A stretch of DNA of 64,000 nt. It comes from Betaproteobacteria bacterium. Lineage in GTDB: Bacteria > Pseudomonadota > Gammaproteobacteria > Burkholderiales > Rhodocyclaceae. Shown here piece after piece: positions 56,887 through 64,000 of this stretch. Position 1 is the first letter of the stretch. Every line of letters begins with the position of its first letter. Location: NCBI GenBank assembly GCA_028065725.1, contig JAPTVL010000173.1:248001-312000 (forward strand), given 5' to 3'. Below the pieces are notes generated by a model, which saw only the letters and a program-made list of their open reading frames with translations, had not been told where the DNA came from and did no database searches. The translations under genes and the position numbers were made by a program.

Positions 56887-57378
56887 ATGAACCTGCAGTC
56901 CCCGCCTTTCATCGATACCCGCAGCTTGCGCGACGCGCTGGGCGAATATGCCACGGGCGTGGCTGTGGTCACCGCGCGTGCCCGCGACGGCCAGCCGATC
57001 GGCGTCACCATCAATTCCTTCTCCTCGGTCTCGCTCGATCCGCCGCTGGTGCTGTGGAGCCTCGGCCTGTCTTCGCCTTCGCTGGCGGTGTTCGAGGCCT
57101 GCAGTCATTACGCGGTGAATATTCTCGCCGCCGACCAGGTCGAATTCTCGCAGCGCTTTGCGCAATCGCAGAGCGACAAGTTCGCCGGCATCGTCACAAC
57201 AGTCGGCGCCGGCGGCACGCCGCTGCTGCCGGGTTGCAGCGCCTGGTTCGAATGCCGCAACGAATTGCGCTATCCGGGCGGCGACCACATCATCCTGATC
57301 GGCCTCGTGGAGAATTTCGGCCGTGCCGAAAGAGCGCCGCTGATATTCCACGGCGGACGTTACCGCAGCCTCGCTTGA
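56887..57378 (+). CDS. Flavin reductase family protein
   Basis: 163 residues, FMN-binding split-barrel. The pattern [40 protein letters not shown] and [11 protein letters not shown] matches HpaC-like NAD(P)H:flavin reductases that feed reduced flavin to two-component monooxygenases. No monooxygenase is adjacent. It is divergent from purT by 60 bp. The stop TGA overlaps the TTG start of the next gene. Confidence 0.9.
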   Translation: MNLQSPPFIDTRSLRDALGEYATGVAVVTARARDGQPIGVTINSFSSVSLDPPLVLWSLGLSSPSLAVFEACSHYAVNILAADQVEFSQRFAQSQSDKFAGIVTTVGAGGTPLLPGCSAWFECRNELRYPGGDHIILIGLVENFGRAERAPLIFHGGRYRSLA

Positions 57379-58265
57379 CGCCGCACCCATCGTCCTCCCG
57401 CGCCGGCTGGATCGCGGTCGTCGCCGCGATCTGCATCTGGACCGGCTTCATCCTCGTCTCGCGCGCCGGCGGCAAGGGCGTGCTGACCGGCTGGGACGTC
57501 ACCGCGCTGCGCTTCGGCGTCGGCGCGCTGATCGCGGTGTTCTTCCTGCATCGCGTGACACTGCCGCCGCTCAGGGTGATCGCGCTGTTTTCGCTGTTCG
57601 GCGGCATTGGCTATGCGGTGACCGTGTATTCCGCCTTCCGCATGGCGCCGGCGGCTCACGCCGCGGTGCTGATGCCGGGCGCGCTGCCCTTCGAAACCGC
57701 GGTGATCGCCTGGCTGTGGCTCAAGCAGGCGCCTTCGCGCGCGCAGCGCATCGCCCTCGGTTTCGTCTTCGCCGGCATCCTGCTGACCGCCGCCGACACC
57801 CTGTCGAACGGCTCACAGATCACCGGCCTGCAGATGGTCGGCGACCTGCTGTTCCTCTGCGGTTCGTCCTCGTGGGCCACCTTCACCCTGCTGCTGCGGC
57901 GCTATCCGATGCAGCCGCTGGCAGCGACGGTGACCACCACGCTGGGCAGCGCGGTGGTGTATCTGCCCTTGTGGTGGCTGTTCCTGCCGAGCACCCTGAA
58001 TCAGGCGCCGCTGGCGGAAATCCTGATGCAGGCGGTGTATCAGGGGGTACTGGTGGTGTTCGTCGCCATGCTGCTCTACGCGCTGGCGGTGCGCCATCTC
58101 GGGCCGCAGACGGTGGCCCTGCTGATGGCGGTGGTGCCCGGTTTGTCGGCGCTGGCGGCCGTGCCGGTGCTGGGGGAGCCGCTGTCCCTTTTGGCGCTGG
58201 CGGGGCTGGCCGCAGTAACGGCCGGCGCCGTGCTGGGGGCACGGCAGGCCCCCAAAGTCAGCTAG
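57375..58265 (+). CDS. EamA/DMT-superfamily transporter
   Basis: 296 residues with ten hydrophobic segments in two EamA halves (first [19 protein letters not shown], second [20 protein letters not shown]). Substrates of such exporters are usually metabolites or amino acids; none can be named. The start is taken as TTG 57375 overlapping the flavin reductase stop, because no ATG exists near the start of the first helix. The Shine-Dalgarno is weak, so the exact start is uncertain. Confidence 0.83.
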   Translation: MTPHPSSSRAGWIAVVAAICIWTGFILVSRAGGKGVLTGWDVTALRFGVGALIAVFFLHRVTLPPLRVIALFSLFGGIGYAVTVYSAFRMAPAAHAAVLMPGALPFETAVIAWLWLKQAPSRAQRIALGFVFAGILLTAADTLSNGSQITGLQMVGDLLFLCGSSSWATFTLLLRRYPMQPLAATVTTTLGSAVVYLPLWWLFLPSTLNQAPLAEILMQAVYQGVLVVFVAMLLYALAVRHLGPQTVALLMAVVPGLSALAAVPVLGEPLSLLALAGLAAVTAGAVLGARQAPKVS

Positions 58266-58277
58266 CCGTAACCGGAT

Positions 58278-58475
58278 TCAGTGGGCCTGAGGATTCCAGG
58301 AAAACAGATGACGCAGGCTGTTGCCGATCGCCGTCAGGGCTGAACGGGCAGCGCTGACCAATTTAGAACCGTAGGTGCTCACTTTCGCCAGGAACGCATC
58401 CTGAAGGCGTACCAGTTCAGCATTCCGCAATTGACGGGCTTCTTTTTCGATCGCACCAAAGTTGAGTGTGGGCAT
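58278..58475 (-). CDS. Small conserved helical protein
   Basis: 65 residues from ATG 58475, with AAGGA 8 nt upstream. Start MPTLNFGAIEKEARQLRNAE continues as a long amphipathic helix through RLQDAFLAKVSTYGSKLVSA, ending HLFSWNPQAH. Such short proteins with a basic amphipathic helix are common in Proteobacteria and of unknown role; the RSP_7527 group is one resemblance, not proven. It is divergent from the LysR gene by 119 bp. Confidence 0.6.
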   Translation of the reverse strand: MPTLNFGAIEKEARQLRNAELVRLQDAFLAKVSTYGSKLVSAARSALTAIGNSLRHLFSWNPQAH

Positions 58476-58594
58476 GGCAGTTCCTTTTGATATTGCGGTG
58501 CAACACCGCATGACTGCAATGTAATTACTATTTATGTGAATCACAATATCCTTCAATGGAACAACATTGATGAAAAATATTCCATAATAGGTCT

Positions 58595-59506
58595 ATGGAT
58601 CGTGCTGCCCAGATGACTGCCTTTGTCCGTGCCGTGGAAACCGGCGGGTTTTCCGCCGCCGCGCGGGAAATGGGTCTGACGCCTTCCGCCCTGTCCAAGT
58701 TGGTGACCCGGCTCGAAGACCGTCTCGGCGCCCGCCTGCTGCAGCGGACCACGCGCCGCCTGCAACTGACGACCGAGGGGGAGATCTTCTACGCCCGGGC
58801 GCGGCCGATTCTGGCGGCCCTGGGCGAAGCCGAGGCCGAAGTCGCCGAAGCCGGCGCCAGCCCGCGCGGCATGCTGCGCCTGTATTGCGGCTCGACGTTC
58901 GGCACGCACCAGCTGGCGCCGGCGATTCCGCGCTTTCAGGCGCGGCATCCCGAGGTCGAGATCGACATCACCATCAGCGACCAGCCCCTGGGCGCGACGC
59001 AGGAGGGCGTGGACCTGGCGATCCGCATCGGCCCGCTCGAGGAGTCGTCGCTGGTGGCGCGGCGCATCTGCAACCTGGAGCGGGTGATCTGCGCCGCGCC
59101 GGCCTATCTGGAGCGGCACGGCACGCCGCGCACGCCGGACGACCTGCAGCAGCACAACTGCCTGTGGATCACCAGCCTGCCAGCCCTGCGCCGCTGGCCC
59201 TTCGATACCGACGACGGCATTCGCGTGGTGCATGTCGCCGGCAATGTCGTCACCAACAATGCCGAAGCCGTGCTGCAACTGGCAATGGCCGGGGTCGGCA
59301 TCACGCGCCTGTCCGACGTCGTGGTGGCCGATGCGATCCGCAGCGGCGCCCTGGTGACTATCCTCGCCGACTGGCACCACGTCGAGCCGGTGCCGTTGTT
59401 CGCCACCTATCCCAGCGGCCGCAACCTGTCGCCCAAGGTGCGCGCCATGGTCGATTTCCTGGTCGCCGAGTTCGGCAGTGCGCCCTGGCGCCAGGCGCGC
59501 GCCTGA
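58595..59506 (+). CDS. LysR-family transcriptional regulator
   Basis: 303 residues. The helix-turn-helix is VRAVETGGFSAAAREMGLTP with SALSKLVTRLEDRLGARLLQ, followed by a full effector domain (LYCGSTFGTHQLAPAIPRFQ, ITISDQPLGATQEGVDLAIR). It belongs to the large CrgA-like LysR group. Its target is uncertain; the divergent small protein gene at 58278 is one candidate. An AT-rich spacer (58476-58594) separates them. Confidence 0.9.
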   Translation: MDRAAQMTAFVRAVETGGFSAAAREMGLTPSALSKLVTRLEDRLGARLLQRTTRRLQLTTEGEIFYARARPILAALGEAEAEVAEAGASPRGMLRLYCGSTFGTHQLAPAIPRFQARHPEVEIDITISDQPLGATQEGVDLAIRIGPLEESSLVARRICNLERVICAAPAYLERHGTPRTPDDLQQHNCLWITSLPALRRWPFDTDDGIRVVHVAGNVVTNNAEAVLQLAMAGVGITRLSDVVVADAIRSGALVTILADWHHVEPVPLFATYPSGRNLSPKVRAMVDFLVAEFGSAPWRQARA

Positions 59507-59608
59507 ACCCGGCGCACGACTGCGCGGCCGCGGATCGGAACGCGGTCGACCCTTGTCGTCGTCAGGGGCTATGATTCCCACTGGTGCCTTCCGAACCAGA
59601 CCAAAATC

Positions 59609-62600
59609 ATGCCGCCGCTACTGATTCGTCTAAGAAAGCCCGCGCTGATCATGGCGGGTGTCGTTACTGCGATCCTCGGCTTCGCCTGGCTGGCGCTGCC
59701 CGGCATCGTGCAGTGGCAGGCGGAAAAGTACATTGCCGAGAAGACCGGCCACCGCCTGACGCTGGCGCGGCCCGAGATCAATCCGCTGGCCCTGAGCCTG
59801 CGCCTGCGCGAATTGCGCCTGGTCGATGCGGCAGGCGCGCCGCTGCTCGGCTTCGGCGAACTCTTGGTCGATCTTGCGGCGGCCAGTCTGAGCCGGCGCG
59901 CCTGGGTGTTCGACGAGATCCGCCTCGACGGCCTGCATGCCAGCCTGGTCCAGCGCCAGGAGGGCGGCAGCAACTGGAGCCCCCTGCTCGATGCGTTGCA
60001 AAGCAAGGAACAGACGCCCGAGTCCAAGGGCCTGCCGCGCCTCGACATCCGCCGGCTGCGGGTAGGCGGCGCGCAGCTGGAGTTCGCCGATCGGCGCCTG
60101 ACGCCGGCCTTCGCCACGCGCATCGAGCCGCTCGACCTCGAATTGACCGAGGTGTCGACCCTGCCTGATGACAGCGGCAAGTTCAGGCTGAGCGCGAAAA
60201 CCTCGTTCGGCGCGCAGCTGGCGTGGCAGGGCGACGTCACGCTGAACCCGCTGGCCAGCAGCGGCCGCTTCGATCTCGGCGAAGTCGACCTGGCGCGCCT
60301 GGCGCCGCTGCTGCAGGACAAGTTGCCGATCGCGCCGCCGGCCGGCATCGCCGCGCTCGGCGCCGATTACCGCTGGAGCCGCAGCGCGGAAACGTCGAGC
60401 CTGAAATTCGAGCAGATTGCGCTGTCGGTTTCCGCGCTGCGCTTGCTGCCCGTGCCCGGCGCCGCGTCGCCGCAGCTGTCCGTCGAGCGCATTGCCGTGA
60501 AGGACGGGTACTTCGACCTGGATACGCAACAGCTCGCGCTGGGCAGCATCCAGCTGCAGGGCAATCGCCTCGATGCGGTGCAGGACAAGAAGGGACTGGT
60601 GCCGATGCTGAGCCTGGACGACATCATCCTGAGCGAGGCGAAGCTCGACCTTGGGCAGCGCCAGGCGACGCTGGCGGCGCTGGCGATCAAGGGCGGCGGC
60701 CTCAGCCTGCGACGCGACGCGCAAGGCAGGATCGATCTGCCCGCGCTGTTCGCCAAGCCCGGCACCAAGTCCGGCGCCAAGCCCGCAACGCCGGCGCCCG
60801 CCGAAAAGACAGCGACCGCCGAGAAGGCGGCGCCGTGGCGCTACCGCATCGGGCAGGCGACGCTGGCCGGATTCGCCGTCGCGCTGCGCGACGAGAGCGT
60901 GGCACCGGCCATCGCGCTGGGGCTCGGCAACATCGCCGTCGCGGTCGACGGCGTCAGCGAAAATTTCACGGCGCCGCTGCCGCTCAAGGCCAGCCTCGAC
61001 GTGAGCAGCGGCGGCCGGCTGGAAGTTTCCGGCACGCTGACGCCGGCCGATGCGGCGACCGACCTGAAAGTGAAGCTCGCCAATCTTGCGCTGAAGCCGG
61101 TGCAGCCTTATGTCGCCAGGTACGCGGCGCTGGAACTGGTCGGCGGCCGGGTCTCGGCCGAGGGCCGGGTGACGCGCAATGCCAAAACCAGCGGCTATCG
61201 CGGCAGCTTTGCCGTGCGCGATCTGCGCCTCAACGAAGCCGGCACGCAGACTGTTTTTCTGGCCTGGAAGGCGCTCGCCACCGGCGAGCTCGAGTTGAGC
61301 CCGAACTCGCTCGGCATTCCCCTGCTGTCACTCGACGGCCTCGACACCAAGCTGATCATCGACCAGGACAAGTCGACCAACCTCAAGCGCGTGCTGCACC
61401 GGCAGGATGATGCCGCCAGCGCCGTGTCGCCGGCGCCGACTCCTGCAGCAGCTCCGGCGGCAAGCCAGACCGCAACTCCGGCAGCGGCACCAGGCGGCGC
61501 CGCACCGGGCAAGCCGGAGCCCCCGGGCTTCCTGGTCAACGTCGACCGTCTGCGCTTTCGCAACGGCGCGCTGTTCTTTGCCGACAACTCGCTGATGCTG
61601 CCCTTCGGCACGCGCATCCATGGTCTGCGCGGCTCGATCGTCGGGCTCTCGTCGAAGCCTGGCGCGCCGGGACAGGTCGAGCTCGACGGCGAGGTCGACG
61701 AGTTCGGCCTGGCGCGCGCCGTGGGCCAGGCGGATTTTTTCCATCCGACCGATTTCATGGATCTCAAGGTGATCTTCCGCAACGTCGAGATGACCCACCT
61801 GACGCCGTATTCGGCCACTTTCGCCGGGCGCAAGATCAATTCCGGCAAGCTCTCGCTGGAGCTCGAATACAAGATCAAGCAGCGCCAGCTGCAGGGCGAA
61901 AACCAGATCGTCATCGATCGCCTGGAACTCGGCGAACGGGTCGCGAGCGCGACGGCGAAGGATCTGCCGCTGGATCTGGCGATCGCCATCCTCAGCGATT
62001 CCGACGGCCGCATCGAACTCGGCCTGCCGATTTCCGGCAGCCTCGACGACCCGCAGTTCAGCTATGGCGCAATCGTCTGGAAGGCCATCACCAATGTCCT
62101 GACCAAGATCATCACCGCGCCCTTCCGCGCGCTGGGCGCGCTGTTCGGCGGCGGCGAGAAGCTCGACAGCATCGCCTTCGAGGCCGGCGCTGCGCGCCTG
62201 AGTCCGCCCGAGCGCGAAAAGCTGCTGCGCCTGGTCACGGTGCTCGACAAGCGGCCGGGCCTGACGCTGGCGGTGGGCGGTACCTGGAGTGAGGCGGACC
62301 GCGTCGCGCTGCAGGACCTGCAACTGCGCCGCAGCGTGGCCGAAAAGAGCGGGCAGGGGGCGGGCGAGAAGGGCGATCCGGGGCCGCTGACCACGCGCAC
62401 GCCGAAAGTCCAGGCCGCGCTGGAAAGCCTCTATGGCGATCGCTTCGGCGGCGCCGAACTGGCGGCGCTGAAGGAGGGATTCCGCAAGGCCAATCCCGGG
62501 CAGCTCGAGGAAAGCCTGACCGGCAAGATGATGTCGCGCCTGTCCGGCCTGATGCGCGAGCCGCGCAGCCTCAGCGAAAGCGAAGTGGGCCAGCTCAAGG

Positions 62601-62824
62601 GCGCGGACTTTTATGCCGTGCTGTTCGAAAGGATGCGCGCCAAAGAGGTGGTCAAGGACGACGTGCTGCAGGCGCTCGCGACACGGCGCGCCGAGCACGC
62701 GCTGGAGCAGCTCAAGGCCGCTGGCGGGCCGGAAGCACGCCTGAGCCAGGGCGCGGCAACCAGGAGCGAGGCGACGGGCCGCGACATTCCGCTCAAGCTG
62801 GAAGCCGGCGCCGCGAAAAAATAG
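59609..62824 (+). CDS. DUF748 large envelope protein (AsmA-related)
   Basis: 1071 residues. One N-terminal membrane segment (IMAGVVTAILGFAWLALPGI, about residues 14-33) is followed by repeated beta-rich AsmA/DUF748-like regions (e.g. LSLRLRELRLVDAAGAPLLG, YSATFAGRKINSGKLSLELE). An Ala/Pro-rich linker sits near residue 612-640. The C-terminus carries an OmpA-like segment (FEAGAARLSPPEREKLLRLV). Proteins of this type are thought to span the periplasm and move lipids between membranes; a specific role here is unknown. Confidence 0.88.
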   Translation: MPPLLIRLRKPALIMAGVVTAILGFAWLALPGIVQWQAEKYIAEKTGHRLTLARPEINPLALSLRLRELRLVDAAGAPLLGFGELLVDLAAASLSRRAWVFDEIRLDGLHASLVQRQEGGSNWSPLLDALQSKEQTPESKGLPRLDIRRLRVGGAQLEFADRRLTPAFATRIEPLDLELTEVSTLPDDSGKFRLSAKTSFGAQLAWQGDVTLNPLASSGRFDLGEVDLARLAPLLQDKLPIAPPAGIAALGADYRWSRSAETSSLKFEQIALSVSALRLLPVPGAASPQLSVERIAVKDGYFDLDTQQLALGSIQLQGNRLDAVQDKKGLVPMLSLDDIILSEAKLDLGQRQATLAALAIKGGGLSLRRDAQGRIDLPALFAKPGTKSGAKPATPAPAEKTATAEKAAPWRYRIGQATLAGFAVALRDESVAPAIALGLGNIAVAVDGVSENFTAPLPLKASLDVSSGGRLEVSGTLTPADAATDLKVKLANLALKPVQPYVARYAALELVGGRVSAEGRVTRNAKTSGYRGSFAVRDLRLNEAGTQTVFLAWKALATGELELSPNSLGIPLLSLDGLDTKLIIDQDKSTNLKRVLHRQDDAASAVSPAPTPAAAPAASQTATPAAAPGGAAPGKPEPPGFLVNVDRLRFRNGALFFADNSLMLPFGTRIHGLRGSIVGLSSKPGAPGQVELDGEVDEFGLARAVGQADFFHPTDFMDLKVIFRNVEMTHLTPYSATFAGRKINSGKLSLELEYKIKQRQLQGENQIVIDRLELGERVASATAKDLPLDLAIAILSDSDGRIELGLPISGSLDDPQFSYGAIVWKAITNVLTKIITAPFRALGALFGGGEKLDSIAFEAGAARLSPPEREKLLRLVTVLDKRPGLTLAVGGTWSEADRVALQDLQLRRSVAEKSGQGAGEKGDPGPLTTRTPKVQAALESLYGDRFGGAELAALKEGFRKANPGQLEESLTGKMMSRLSGLMREPRSLSESEVGQLKGADFYAVLFERMRAKEVVKDDVLQALATRRAEHALEQLKAAGGPEARLSQGAATRSEATGRDIPLKLEAGAAKK

Positions 62825-62862
62825 GCTCCGCGCAAGGGCTGCGCGCGCTAGGATCGCGTCCC

Positions 62863-64000
62863 ATGGCTACCCTGATCCTGCATCCCGGCAAGGATAAATC
62901 CGTCCTGCGCCGCCATCCCTGGCTGTTCTCCGGCGCCGTCGCGCAGCTCGACGGCCGCGCCCGGCCGGGCGATACGGTCGATGTCGTCTCGCATGAAGGC
63001 CGGCCGCTGGCGCGCGCGGCCTGGAGCCCGACCTCGCAGATCCGCGCCCGGGTGTGGAGCTTCGATGTGGCCGAAACCATCGACCACGCCTTCTTCAAGC
63101 GCCGCATCGCCGCCGCCGTGGCGCGCCGCGCGGCCTTGCCGGAGCTCGCCGGACAGCAGGGCCTGCGCCTGGTGCATGCCGAATCCGACGGCCTGCCCGG
63201 CGTCATCGCCGACCGCTACGGCGACACCTTGGTGGTGCAGCTGAGCACCGCCGGCGCCGACAAGTGGCGTGCCGCCATCGCCGACTCCTTGCACAAGGCC
63301 ACCGGCTGCGTGCGCATCTACGAGCGCTCCGACGTCGAGGTGCGCAGCCTGGAAGGGCTCGAAGCCGTCACCGGCTGGATTCGAGGTGCGGCAGCCGACG
63401 CGGAACTGGTGATCGAGGAAAACGGCGTGCGCATGACGGTGGATTATGTCGGCGGCCACAAGACCGGCTTCTACCTCGACCAGCGCGACAACCGTCGCCG
63501 CCTCGCCGAACTGGCGCGCGGCCGGCGCGTGCTCAACTGCTTCTGCTACACCGCGGGTTTTTCGCTGCAGGCGCTGGCCGGCGGTGCGCGCGAGGTGGTA
63601 TCGATCGACAGTTCCGGCCCGGCGCTGGCCACCGCGCAGCGCAACCTCACGCTCAATCCACAGCTTGATGCGGCGCGCGCCATCTGGCGCGAGGCCGACG
63701 TCTTCGCCGAGCTGCGCAATTTGCGCGCCGGCGGCGAAAGCTTCGACCTGATCGTGCTCGATCCGCCCAAGTTCGCCCATACCGCCGCGCATGCCGAGCG
63801 CGCGGCGCGCGCCTACAAGGACATCAACCTGACCGCCATGCGCCTGCTGGCGCCGGGCGGCCTGCTGATGACATATTCATGCTCGGGCGGCGTCAGTCCG
63901 GAACTGTTCCAGAAGATCGTCGCCGGCGCCGCACTCGACGTTAGGCGCACCGCGCGCATCGTGCAGCGCCTGCAGGGCGCCGCCGACCACCCCGTCGACC
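62863..64000 (+). CDS. rlmI: Class I rRNA methyltransferase RlmI-like (cut by window edge)
   Basis: The frame from ATG 62863 is open to the right edge (379 codons). An N-terminal PUA-like domain (LRRHPWLFSGAVAQLDGRAR) is followed by an RNase H-like part and a Rossmann methyltransferase domain: SAM motif VLNCFCYTAGFSLQALAGGA, acidic loop VVSIDSSGPALATAQ, and catalytic-site motif IVLDPPKF. RlmI methylates C1962 of 23S rRNA in E. coli. The last residues are missing, so the end is not known. Confidence 0.92.
   Translation, partial: MATLILHPGKDKSVLRRHPWLFSGAVAQLDGRARPGDTVDVVSHEGRPLARAAWSPTSQIRARVWSFDVAETIDHAFFKRRIAAAVARRAALPELAGQQGLRLVHAESDGLPGVIADRYGDTLVVQLSTAGADKWRAAIADSLHKATGCVRIYERSDVEVRSLEGLEAVTGWIRGAAADAELVIEENGVRMTVDYVGGHKTGFYLDQRDNRRRLAELARGRRVLNCFCYTAGFSLQALAGGAREVVSIDSSGPALATAQRNLTLNPQLDAARAIWREADVFAELRNLRAGGESFDLIVLDPPKFAHTAAHAERAARAYKDINLTAMRLLAPGGLLMTYSCSGGVSPELFQKIVAGAALDVRRTARIVQRLQGAADHPVD

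Overview
The window comes from a high-GC betaproteobacterium, probably of the Rhodocyclales/Sterolibacteriaceae type. This is inferred from gene families and neighbourhoods: TorF-glnK-amtB, a liu leucine cluster under a MerR regulator, class I PHA synthase, an MtrA/MtrB (MtoAB/PioAB-like) pair, and UbiB and UbiK. No rRNA, tRNA, CRISPR array or complete insertion sequence was recognised. Both edges cut genes: a sodium:solute symporter on the left and an RlmI-type methyltransferase on the right.

Layout. 1-7.1 kb: symporter (partial) and ubiB on the minus strand, then a plus-strand run argS, SPOR protein, dsbA, SDR and a BtuF-like metal/cobalamin receptor. 7.1-10.8 kb: flavodoxin-like reductase plus pirin, divergent from a LysR regulator followed by an MFS exporter. 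11-16.3 kb (minus): mscL, a glyoxalase-II-like hydrolase, a hybrid histidine kinase, comM and ubiK. 16.4-19.5 kb: nitrogen module torF-glnK-amtB, preceded by an NtrC-type site and a sigma-54 type promoter and closed by strong hairpins. 19.5-21.7 kb (minus): ChaN-like lipoprotein and a Sel1-repeat protein.

21.7-28.1 kb is the most unusual region, a probable extracellular electron transfer locus. It has a small cytochrome c, an MtrB/PioB-type porin, a decaheme MtrA/PioA cytochrome, a protein with one haem domain at each end of a long charged alanine-rich helix, and a membrane haem-sensor-like protein (DUF3365 plus HAMP, no output domain). Two unknown genes follow (28.4-30.0 kb), one resembling a non-catalytic cyclase domain.

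30-50.3 kb is a catabolic region: a PIN-domain protein, phaC, an MBL hydrolase, then a MerR/LiuR-like regulator with a 32-bp perfect palindrome just after it. The downstream genes cover isovaleryl-CoA to acetoacetate (isovaleryl-CoA dehydrogenase, both methylcrotonyl-CoA carboxylase subunits, methylglutaconyl-CoA hydratase, HMG-CoA lyase, thiolase). With them lie three hotdog thioesterases, a GNAT/beta-carbonic anhydrase fusion, a second acyl-CoA dehydrogenase, an enoyl-CoA hydratase, a GST and a chromene-carboxylate-isomerase-like enzyme. Two insert-like stretches break this run: a pair of inverted structured repeats (39.87-40.12 kb) and a less GC-rich 1.2-kb island with a BrnTA toxin-antitoxin pair (45.0-46.2 kb).

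50.3-64 kb is mostly housekeeping: a VOC gene fragment, an exported Gly/Met-rich protein of unknown function, rapZ, a NusG-II protein, a Gx transporter, a Lon-N protein, mutY, purT (with a long inverted repeat between purT and mutY), a flavin reductase, an EamA transporter, a small conserved protein, a LysR regulator, a large DUF748 protein and the start of rlmI.
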